From: Tubiluchus corallicola
Lineage: Eukaryota; Priapulida; Priapulimorpha; Priapulimorphida; Tubiluchidae
Direction of reading: 5' to 3'
Length of the DNA: 64,000 nucleotides
Assembly (NCBI GenBank): GCA_030141605.1
Contig: JAQGDQ010000323.1
Coordinates: forward strand, 1-64,000
The translations under genes were made by a program, and so were the position numbers. Positions 53,240 to 63,019 of the stretch are shown here, one piece after another; position 1 is the first letter of the stretch; each line of letters opens with the position of its first letter. The notes beneath the pieces are model-generated. The model worked only from the letters and a program-made list of their open reading frames with translations, was not told the DNA's origin and searched no databases.

Positions 53240-54040
53240 CACTGGCTCCTAGACACAGATGGTTCTCGTTTTCTGGCGCTTCTGACAGTCTCTCCCTGGA
53301 CAACGGTAGATGTAAAACAGCCTTTCCCTCTGACTTCTTATCTGTGGAATTCTGTACCAACAATTGTTTCCCCGAAATCTACAACTTCGCTCAATTCAAG
53401 AAGAAAAATCAATTGATATTTCTTATCACTATGCTGCAAAGTTCATAATGTAAGCCATTAATTTTCCCAAACTAAAATGTGAAACTTTACAGCAAATTAA
53501 ACATCTAATGACATTTTTGAAAAGCATGACAATTGAGGCTTTTTGGTGGAATCGAAATCAGCCAATAAATCGGAATCAGTAAAAATTTTGGTCCCATCAC
53601 CAGATACTGTAAATACGCACGTTAAACAGGTGGTTCTCAAGCAGTCTCTTACAGCACCCTGGGTGCTCTGTTAGCTTTACATACAGTTTAGTGGTGCCAT
53701 AAGTTTTACCAGTAATTTACCGGGTCCTGATTGTCTCTATGTCATATAATAACGTTCCATTGAACAAAATTTTAACTATCAGGGTATCACTAAAGAGCAG
53801 TATTAAAAAGTACTCCAACCCTCATCTACAGGATTTGTGTTACTAACTCGCGAAGTGACACTACAAAGAGGTCTGTTTCACCCTTGTTTTCATTCTCGGT
53901 GTTGTTGTTAAGTAATAAGTTTTTACCAGTTTTTAATATCATAATGCCGCACTAGAGTTACTTAGTATTTTAAATTTTAATGAAAAAATAGACCCACGAC
54001 AATGGATCTAAGTTGCATATTTACGAAAAAACACACTCCA
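53240..54040. other. No feature identified
   Basis: Two overlapping plus ORFs (53194-53448) begin in the minisatellite and show no family resemblance. Confidence 0.4.
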
Positions 54041-54045
54041 CAACA

Positions 54046-54378
54046 ATAAGCTTTTTCACAGTTTCCCTGTGCGTACGCACAGTTGCTGTAGGTCAAAGGT
54101 AAAGTGTACAACAGCAACACAATCGCCACGTGACGTGTGGGTAAAGCAAAGCCGTTTGTCACACCAGTTTAGTAACTTCAGTTGTTTTACGTGGCCTTTT
54201 ATTTAATTGATCATTAGTCTGTTCGTAGAGTGATTTACTAGCAGAATCTTGAAAACTATTACTATTACAATAGCATGGGCTGTGAGGCGTTGTCAAGCGT
54301 ACACAAATGCATTGTCTGGTACACTTAACCTTTGACCTTTTCATGATCATCGTCAATCGCTGGAACTGTGGAAAGGTT
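54046..54378 (-). mobile_element. Dispersed repeat family B, copy 4
   Basis: Minus copy with ends GCTTTTTCACAGTTTCC and GGAACTGTGGAAAGGTTTA, imperfect inverses. The central third is shorter than in the 36.5-kb copy. Confidence 0.78.
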
Positions 54379-54514
54379 TATTGATTTGTGCTACCCGAAT
54401 ATTAGTATCTAAATGGGCATCAAAACATTATTACTAAAGTTTTTGTTTTTGATATTGCAGCCTGTTTGTTTTTCGTTTTTATTTTCAGGTAATGATAATT
54501 GCAGGCCAAAATGA

Positions 54515-54628
54515 CGTACTTGGGTACTGTCAAGGCAATGGCAAGTGTACACAAATGCGTTGTCTGGTACACTTAACCTTTGACCTTTTCACGATCATCA
54601 TCAATCGCTGGAACTGTTAAAAAAGGCC
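54515..54628 (-). mobile_element. Dispersed repeat family B, end fragment
   Basis: Only the last 110 bp: AATGCGTTGTCTGGTACACT, TTTGACCTTTTCACGATCAT, CGCTGGAACTG. Confidence 0.75.
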
Positions 54629-55073
54629 TATGGCAATCGGTGTTCTAAATGAAATATTCAGGCAGTTGGGAAGAACTCAGTAACCAACTGCCCCACATTA
54701 TGGGCTAGTTCACACAGATGTTATTTTTTGCATACTTGCTACTAATACACAAATTTATCATTACTACACGGATATAGTATAGACATTCTTTTCAGCAAAT
54801 GATTTTTTTACGTTTGTACAGAAAATGAGCCCGACTTTTGTCAGTTTAAAAAGATTCACTTTAGACGGCTCATGTCTGGATAGGAAATGTTTTTAATCTG
54901 GATACAAATTGCTTAAAGTACACAAATTGTTATGTTTAAGCAATGATATCAAGTATAATTACAATGGATGGTTATCGTTACAGATACAAAAACATTTCTA
55001 TAGCAGACAAAAAAGTGTTTAAAGTACAAGAAAACTTATCAGTTACATGAAGATATAAAATTTTTATATCACT

Positions 55074-55510
55074 TACATGCTGTATTATTGCACACAGGGC
55101 TTGCGTTAGCAGTAACTCTTTTAAAACTTGTTTAAAGTTCCACGATGATGCAGCCATTTTAATGATAAGTCGTTTGAAACAAATTTAGGTAACATTCGTA
55201 AAGTTTGAAAAAATAATCAGAGCATTCGAAGCACACTCTTTGTTAACTAAGCAAAAGTTTAAATTACTGTGTTCTTGTCAATAAGATTACATATAGGTTT
55301 TATAGGTTTTCTGATGAGTCAGTGGTGCACACTGAGAATATGAGTCAATGGCATTTTACTAATTGGCGTGAATACTCTGAATAATTAAGAATTTGATTTT
55401 CTAGTTAATTAAGGCTGTCAAGCTGGTACAAATAGTGCAAAATAACATAATTTTGTAGGGAAAAGTTTTCGGCGCATACTTTAAAATTTCTTGTTCGTCT
55501 CCTTTAAAGC
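55074..55510 (+). repeat. Dispersed repeat family C, copy 5 (long)
   Basis: CTGTATTATTGCACACAGGG, GATGCAGCCATTTTAATG, AGTCAGTGGTGCACACTGAG and TCTCCTTTAAAG in the family order. Confidence 0.8.
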
Positions 55511-55795
55511 TAGAAGTCTTATATAAATGATTTAAAATGAAATCCTTAGGCATATAAATGTTTATGCATATAATTATTTTCACTAAATTGATATGTAGTG
55601 AAACCAGTGGGCAGAAATCAAAATCACAAGTCTTTAAACTGTGCGCTTTTCTTTCTTTATAATGCACAGCTCGTTACAAATTAAGTGCTTGTGGTGTGCT
55701 AGTAAATTTAATTGAATGGCATGTCGCAGCGAGGCATGATCAAAAAGCAAAAACTAATACAAGTGGAATCTTCTTACAAATGTGGATATAACGTA

Positions 55796-56150
55796 AAGGA
55801 AAGGTTAAGCCGTCTGAGAGGTTTGGCTTATTTCCATGTTCGCGAAGAATGTTAGGAATGTTATTAAAAATGTTATTAATAAAAGTGTGATAAGCGACTC
55901 GTGTAATTAAAAAATCACTGTATTAATGTATGATCATTTCACGCTTGAACGTCCCCATATTGAATGCTAATCTTCCACCAATGACGTCGTTCATCGGCTA
56001 AAGAAAAGCTGCACACTGTCAATTTCCGTCAAAAATACAACAAGTTTTTACAAAAAATCAGATAGCTAATTTTGTGAAACTTAGGTATGAACGTTAGGTA
56101 AGCTGCAGAAGTTTGAATTAGTTTAAGCAGTTTAAGATCATGCTAATCCT
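55796..56150 (+). repeat. Dispersed repeat family D, copy 2
   Basis: AAGGTTAAGCCGTCTGAGAG, TTCGCGAAGAATGTTAGG, CATTTCACGCTTGAACG, CACACTGTCAATTTCCGTCA. Confidence 0.78.
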
Positions 56151-56154
56151 ATTT

Positions 56155-57245
56155 TACTATGCTTATTCATTTTTAATAATACGTATGAAGGAAATAATAT
56201 AAATAAATAAATAAATAAATTAATTAATTAATATACTTTAAACATAAAATGATGATTAAAGCTGTAAAAAGAGTCCAATTTTGAAGGCAAGGAGAACTTC
56301 TGAACAGCCAATTGATACGGCATGTGCATGACGACCGAAGTTAAGCCATGCTCAGCAAATGATCTGTGACAGCCAGCGTTCAATGCTCGCTCTGGGTGGT
56401 TTCATTCAACATACTGGATTACTGATTGTGTTTATCTCACCTTATTGAGAGAGGCCACATTTATATTTACATGTAATCTAGATAATTGTTCTTGTTGTTT
56501 TATAAGTTTTAGTCTTGCCATAAACATCACATCGAGTAAACTTTGCTAGATTCTGGCTTGTAGCACATGCTAAATTGTGTAAAAAAATCAGCCAACCAAC
56601 AAAAAATAGCCACGAGGGTCATCTTTATTTCAGCTCGTTGACACTGGTCTTAAACCATAAAAATATAAGGGCTATTAAAAAACTAATTTTAAAAAACATA
56701 AACTTACAATTCATAAAAACTAAAAAGAGAAGGAAGTTAAAATATTTACAAAAAACACATACATTAGATATACATTAAAATTTCATTCCAATGGGCGAAA
56801 ATTTTGGAGCTTATAAAAATATCATTATTGTAAATTACGTGTTCGCAGAAACGATTAGAAGAGTTTAAAACATGGCTTCTAAGATTATATGTGTATTTAC
56901 TACACAGATTGCAGAAGCTCGTGTACCATATCTATATTTAAAAAAAATTTACGATACCTGTGTAGTATCCAGACTTTAGACTTTTGCTGTATAAGGAATA
57001 TTTAGTTCAGAGATTACAACAAAAAAATGATGAACAATATGACTTAAATAGCACACGTTTTATATTCGTAATGAGAAAAATGTCTTACAAGGGTATTTGC
57101 TCTGACATAAGATAAGCTTGCGGAAGTTGATTAAGAATATCATCGTCATCTTTTCCATTATCTGACAATATGTGACATAGAAGCTTAACAATTGTTACTA
57201 ATTTTCTTGCTACATAGCATGACATCACCCGTTTCTTCTTCTGTT
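56155..57245. other. No gene seen; AAAT microsatellite at 56196-56232
   Basis: Apart from (AAAT)n/(TTAA)n nothing is recognised. The Lys-rich plus ORF at 56575 is AT-driven. Confidence 0.45.
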
Positions 57246-57249
57246 GCAG

Positions 57250-57850
57250 TAAGCATCTATTGTAGACACACAGGCTCCATCTTTTATTAGAGCATTATAC
57301 TGTTTTCCGTCTGCAGTTAAAATTTTCAATTCCTGTAATGCTATTGTTAAGTTTGGTTTCAGCAGTTGCAAATGTTTTATTAATTCTTGATATCCACGTT
57401 GTTTTGGTTTGCTTGTAGGTCATTTAGTAGGTTTCAGTGACTTGTTTAATGCTAATCTTACTGGTGTTGTTTCAGAGAATCTCTGAAAATGCCCTACCCA
57501 TCTTAAGCTTCTGATTCTAGTGCTTCAAGTTCTTCTTTGGTTCTATTATACAGCTGCTCATTTGAAATGATATATGGCCATTTTATTTTTAAGACTTTTC
57601 TGAATAGACCTCTGCGAAACAGATCTAATTCCGCTTTCAGCGCTGTAGTCAAACCCCACATTTCTTTATTGTACACGAAGATACTAGCTACATCGGCGCT
57701 GAAGAGTCACAGCCTTGTTTTAAGGTACAGTTTCTGCTGCTGGTTAGAACTGATGAAACTAAACTACTCGAAGATCCCAGGCCGATCATGTTTTCCAACT
57801 TCTTTTAGTGCGGAAATAAAACGAGTTGAATCGACGTTGCAATAACGTGT
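57250..57850 (-). pseudogene. LINE reverse transcriptase C-terminal relic
   Basis: Minus strand, several stops and frameshifts: KLYLKTRL, NKEMWGLTTALKAELDLFRR, KVLKIKWPYIISNEQLYNRT, KEELEALESEA, then LRWVGHFQRFSETTPVRLAL. LRKVLxIxWPxxISNExLYxRT followed by LRWxGHxxR is the classic end of many invertebrate endonuclease/RT LINE polyproteins. Inactive. Confidence 0.85.
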
Positions 57851-57958
57851 CACTTTGTCCCGATGCGCGTATCAAAGGAAAAACAAAATTTAACGAGTTG
57901 CTTAATAGCTAGCTCTGAACAATGAACATGGCAACTTTCAGAAATATCCCGACGCTGA

Positions 57959-57985
57959 CAGTGGCGCATCTAGGGGGGGGGTAGG
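57959..57985 (+). other. Isolated hAT-like terminal motif
   Basis: CAGTGGCGCATCTAGGGGGG is a common start for hAT-type elements in animals. No matching inverse end was found in the window, so it may be one half of a broken element. Confidence 0.3.
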
Positions 57986-57999
57986 AGTGGATTCGTAGA

Positions 58000-59520
58000 T
58001 TACACAAGAAGATACCCGCGCGATCATTGACCGATGACCATATAATCGTTCCTATCTCCAGCCCAAATTTAATTGCTAATCCATAGTTGTTCGATAGAAC
58101 CTCACGAATATGCTAAAACTGGTGTTACATTCATAATAATAGTAAAAACTACTGAAAAATTTTTAAAGACTTCAGCGAACATGCGAATGTATGGAGTTAA
58201 TCTAGTTGCTAGGGTTGTCAACTCGTCACAAATCGAAATTAGGAGTCAAGAACCAACTAGGCAGACTGCCGGAAGTGCTGCAAACCAACGCATTTCCTGA
58301 ATATTCAGCGTAGTATGAAGCCTTTTGCGGAAACAAAAATTAAGAAATTAAACCACAAACTAGTATAAATTTCTTGATTATAGATGCTAAAAAGGCTTTA
58401 AAAGTCTAAAACCTACAAAAGTGCAAATTTATGTCTATTTTTGAAGTTCCTTCACAGCCCCAATACATTTCTCACATAATGAGGTTTATGGAAATAAGTT
58501 TTCAGCGACCAAATTATTCAGAACGTTGTGTTAGGTGAATTTACGTTAAATCTTCTCTTCCATGACTTTCTTTTATTAAAATTTGTAAAACGAAATGGGC
58601 TCAGGCAAAGTGTGCAAATGTTCGAAGATTACTTGCGTTGCAACTTGCTGCTGCACTAAAAACTGGCCAAAAAGTAAACGGCCCGAGACGGGGTGATAAG
58701 ATGAAGCTTTACAACAGAATTAAACTTAATTTAACAGTTTTCTGTTATTTTAACAGAGATACCGCTGTTTTTAGCTTAACCTTACGCAACGTTTCAAGTG
58801 GTATTTCGGTGTTTTTTTACTTAAATTCAACATGATGGTCGAAATCAGGAATTGCTTGACGTGGATAATTTTGTTGCGGACATTTTTGGAGAAAAATCAG
58901 ATACCCGAGCAAAAAATATGAACAGCGAAGAACTTTCTTAAATAATTGTTAGAATATAACTGCAGATTTTTGCTGTTAGGTATGCAGTTCAACCACAGAC
59001 AGAAGACGTCAATTATCTATGACGTCAATCTTCAACTGCAGAGGTCTCACGATACCATTACCATTCGTTGGCTGCATCGCAGTGCAATAATCGTCATTCG
59101 TTGGACGCCGGCGCTCGAATGTAAAGAAATCTTTTAAGAGGACGACAAGAAAAGACCCGGTAATCGATTTCCTGTCAACTCTAGCTGGATGATAAGGACT
59201 ATTTTCATAAACACCATCGCAATTAATCACGAACAGCAAGAAAATGAAGTGAGGGCTAAGAAAAGTGCGAGTCACGTGACCGCCGTAGTCATGTGACCAG
59301 ACAAGCTGTTGTTGGGTTGGGGAGCCTCTGGTAAATCTGTAAAATCTTATACACTTGTTTCACAGCCAATGTCGTAAATTTTATTTATTTTAATGACAGT
59401 TACGCAAGTTTAGTTAACAAGAATAGTGATAGTTGTCAAAGTAGTACCATAGTTAAAACAAAAAGCACGTTTCAAATGTTGAATTTGGTTGACTGCTTAC
59501 ATGGATGAACTTTGGAATGG
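58000..59520. other. No gene or repeat identified
   Basis: Small ORFs only (58073, 58638, 58946 plus; 59009 minus) without family-like features or splice context. Confidence 0.4.
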
Positions 59521-59534
59521 CTTGACAAGTAGGA

Positions 59535-59665
59535 GATACGGTGGCCTAGTGGTTAAGGCGTTTGCAAAGCAAGCATAAGGTCCCAGGTTCAAGTCCAGAC
59601 TGCATCATAATTTTTCACTTCATAAAAAATGCAGTATTTAATTAATTGTGGTCTGCATTCTGCAA
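59535..59665 (+). mobile_element. tRNA-derived SINE, complete head
   Basis: GATACGGTGGCCTAGTGGTT (A-box) and CCCAGGTTCAAGTCCAGACT (B-box), tRNA-Ser/Leu-like with a long variable arm; tail AATTTTTCACTTC, TTTAATTAATTGTGG, then CAAAACATCATT. Confidence 0.75.
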
Positions 59666-60114
59666 AACATCATTTTGACATTTAGCCCACCAAATGCTTA
59701 CGTTGGTTTTGCTATTACACGTAGTTTTGCTCTTGCTTGCGCGTGATTTTACCCTTGCGAAAGAAGCCATAAATTGACCTACTAGTTATAAACTAGTCCA
59801 ATCTTCCCAGAGCATTCAACAGAAATATTTATCACTAAACAGGGAATTGGTAATCTAAATAGTTGTCTCGTGATGATGTGCAAGTCCATCCAGCGTACAA
59901 TGGGACGCAGCCTCAAGCCGAGTGCAAAGAAATACCAAAGTTCATCCTGCTTGTCTTATTGATCCAGCACAATTGCCAGATTTCTCTGCTTAACAGCCGT
60001 GCAGCGAGATTCTATGCATGATTGCTTCGAAGCCAAGTCCGCAAAGAGAGAAAACTGCTGTCATGTAAAAAGCGTCGGGCTTCAGCAGAGGGAATAGGTC
60101 CCAGAATCCTCTAG

Positions 60115-60720
60115 TTTAAATGAAAGGCCAAGCCTTCTAGGAAATTAGACTTTCTTCAGTGTTCGCGAAAAAGGTCAGAAGGATTAAGGGAAGGAGTTTA
60201 CATTTGCCCACACAATTTAAATACCCTAACCCTAATTCTAGCCCTAGCCCTAACTCTAATATTGACCCTACCCTAATCCTAACTCTAACTCCAACCCTAA
60301 TCCAAACCCTAAACCTAACCCTAACCCTAACTCTAGCCCCAACTCTAACTCTAACCTTAAACCTAATCCTAACCATAACACTAATCAGCTAAACGAACTA
60401 ATTTCTTGTGTGTGGGAATTGTAAACTTTAGTCGGATTTAGTAAGTGTGATAAAACGCCTCGCGTAATTGGTAAAATCACTTTCACGATCATTTCATGCT
60501 CGGATGCTCCTATTTTGAACGCTCATTCTTCCACCAATGACGTCGTTGATCGACCGAAGAAAAGCAGCGGACTGTAAATTTCCCTTATAAGTTTTACAAA
60601 AAAAATTGGGATATTTTTGCTTGAACATTAGTCTGAGCATGGCGCGGTTACAGAAAGCAACGATGCGCTTACGAAAAGCGAGGATGCACTTACGAACCGC
60701 ACCTGAAAATTTCTATACAG
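60115..60720 (+). repeat. Dispersed repeat family D, copy 3, interrupted
   Basis: GAAAGGCCAAGCCTTCTAGG...GTTCGCGAAAAAGGTCAGAA is split at GGATT by the insertion at 60186-60433 and resumes AGTAAGTGTGATAAAACGCC...CATTTCATGCTCGGATG. Confidence 0.8.
60186..60433. mobile_element. Small inverted-repeat element with telomere-like core
   Basis: 248 bp flanked by GGATT on both sides (60181-60185, 60434-60438). Inner arms GTTTACATTTGCCCACACAA and the inverse of TTGTGTGTGGGAATTGTAAAC enclose about 160 bp of degenerate CCCTAA repeats (60222-60385). Non-coding. Confidence 0.7.
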
Positions 60721-60845
60721 CACCTCGGAAATGTGTTGTACAAAAACAGGCGCTGTACCACTCAGTTCAGATGTGTTCAGTTGTGACGCAGCGCACACGT
60801 TCGAAAGCTTACTTGTGAACACAGCGATAAACTTGAAATTTGTTT
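60720..60845 (+). repeat. Dispersed repeat family E end fragment
   Basis: GTTGTACAAAAACAGGCGCT, CTCAGTTCAG and GTGAACACAGCGATAAAC match the last third of the 5.5, 6.1 and 8.4-kb copies. Its position directly after family D suggests D and E are parts of one longer element. Confidence 0.65.
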
Positions 60846-60849
60846 TAAA

Positions 60850-61435
60850 TCCCCAAAATTCTCAATCACAAGCATTGGAATATTGAGAAAAGCAAATGTA
60901 TTCTCGTTTTTTTTGTAGTACGACGAGAATGTACGGCAACGTGGAAGAGATACGGCAACAGTGGATGTGGAAAACGCAAAACGTGTAAAACATAAAGCAG
61001 ATTAAAAAATAGTCAATGAAGTCAGCTAGTATGGTGTCATATAAAATGCAGTCTCCTGACAAAACAACGTTGGGTGTAACACGTCTGCTGTATCTTCCGC
61101 ATGTTATACTGCGTCTGATTTCAGATGCACGTGTACGCGCCTTTACGTGAACAGAACTTTACGAAATTTTGCCAATGCTATACAAGCATTCCCTCATGCA
61201 CTCAGCTCCTCTGATACACAAGCGCATAAAATGGTATTATCAGCTCATTGGCAGGCCTTGTGAGATGAGAAAGTAGTTTATCTGGATTTTGCAAGTCGAC
61301 GGCCGAAATTCAAATCAGCTTACGCCAGCTAATGCTAATGCAAAATCAAAGGCATGAAATGCGCAATGAATTTTCAAAATTTTATTAAGATAAATCATTG
61401 TTTGACAGGAAAGGAATAGAGAGATGTGAGAGGCG
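60850..61435. other. No feature identified
   Basis: No gene-like frame or clear repeat. Confidence 0.4.
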
Positions 61436-61449
61436 GAAATGGTTTATGT

Positions 61450-61564
61450 AAAAGAGAGAGAAAGAGAAAGACAGAGAGTGTATGTGTGAGAGAAAAAAAA
61501 GGGAGAGATAGACAGAGAGAAAAAGAGATAGGAAGAGAAAGAGAGGGGGAGAGGAGTGGAGAGG

Positions 61565-61622
<58 letters not shown>
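61450..61622. repeat. GA microsatellite
   Basis: (GA)n, about 30 perfect units at 61568-61622, with AGAGAAAGA variants before it. ORFs across it are artefacts. Confidence 0.95.
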
Positions 61623-61624
<2 letters not shown>

Positions 61625-61639
61625 AGCAAAAATGTATGA

Positions 61640-62215
61640 AATGCAGTTTTACCACATTTAGGCGGAGAAGCCATGCCAGCTAGTCTAATCGAGGCGGCGA
61701 GGCTTTGATCATCAGCTGAAACAGCGCAAGAAAAAACAACTTCAGCGCATGGGAAACAGCAGATGAATGTGACAGCTTCCAACGTGGCTTGTAATTAAAT
61801 TTCTTGCGATTTGCCAAACACCATTCCAATTAGATTTTAAAAAGGGTAATAAAAGAAGCCAGACTGTCATCCAACTAGCAGTGGTAAACGAAACTTTAAA
61901 CCACAGGAGTCAAAGTTAAGCTTTGAAAGTGTAACTCAAGAAGCTAGGTTAGTAGCTAAACATATAAGTCAAAGCATATAAAGCTGGCTTATCGGCCATC
62001 AAATGGGCTAGAAAAAAACTTTGAACGTAGAAGACCAAAGAACACTCCAATTCCACAAGTGCACACTGTACATTAACCCTCAAAATTGTAACTGAAGGAG
62101 AGGCCACGTTAGTAGGTAAACCTGTACAGTAAAGTAAGCTATAAAGGATGACATAAAAACCTGTCTTTAAGTTCTGTGGTCATACCCTAGTTAATATCGC
62201 TAAGCAACAAGTTGA
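61640..62215. other. No feature identified
   Basis: No coding pattern; repeated short phrases (AGGTTAGTAGCTAAACAT, CACGTTAGTAGGTAAACCT) suggest an old local duplication. Confidence 0.4.
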
Positions 62216-62221
62216 AAAAAA

Positions 62222-62470
62222 ACTGCTTCAAAAGCCTTTATATGATACAATCATATAGTATCAAAGGCGTTTCAACGATCTTCATCAGTTTGATGGAACA
62301 TGAATATTAAAAAGATGTTTCGACAAAATTTATCTGTTTGACGGAACACAAAAAATGGGGAATTTGAATTAAGTGACAATTAATTTTTAGAACATCTGTT
62401 AAATTCCTTACGTATTTGTGTTCCATTAAACTAATGAAGGTTGTTGAAACGTCTTTGATAATACATTATT
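62222..62470. repeat. Inverted repeat with hammerhead-like motifs
   Basis: Left arm 62259-62300 and right arm 62419-62460 are 42-bp inverses with about 6 mismatches. A third, direct copy lies at about 62315-62348. On the minus strand the left arm has CTGATGA, 8 nt, then GAAAC, the hammerhead core spacing, followed by GCCTTT...AAAGGC. Confidence 0.7.
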
Positions 62471-62659
62471 GTATAAAATAGTTTTTCTTTAATTTGCTTA
62501 CGGTTTAGAATCAATTAATGTACAGCAAATTAACATTGGCAGAGAAACACTATAACGGGCGGTCAATTTCACTACTTTAGTGTACTGTAATCTTTAAAAG
62601 TGTAACAAGAAAGCACTTTTCTTATATAAAATTTAAAAAAAATTCATCTGGAAATTTTA

Positions 62660-63015
62660 TATCAACTATATCATATGCTGTCTTGTTGCATACAGAGCTT
62701 GCGTTAACAGTATCGCTGTATAAAACTCGTAACTTTAAACTCGTAGCATACTCCAGGCTAAGGAAGCGTTTAAATTACTTTATATTGTCAATAAGATTAC
62801 AAAAACGCTTTTGGTTAGTCAGTGGTGCACACTGGGAAGGTGATTCAGTGACGTTTTACCAACTGGCACGAACATTTTAAATTACTAGGAATTTTCTTTT
62901 CGAGTTACAGAAGTCTTTCAAGTAAGTAACTGTAAGCGTAACATTAAGTAATATAACTTTGTATGGAAAGTTCGTTGGGACATGCTTCAAAGTTGCCTTT
63001 TCTTCCTCCTCAAGA
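62660..63015 (+). repeat. Dispersed repeat family C, copy 6
   Basis: GTCTTGTTGCATACAGAGCT, TTGCGTTAACAGTATCGC, AGTGGTGCACACTGGGAAGG, CGTTTTACCAACTGGCACGA, TTTGTATGGAAAG and TTTTCTTCCTCC. Confidence 0.8.
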
Positions 63016-63019
63016 AGCC

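Noticed and set aside
60222-60385. Chromosome end
   Set aside because: The CCCTAA stretch is short, degenerate and lies inside an inserted element with sequence on both sides.
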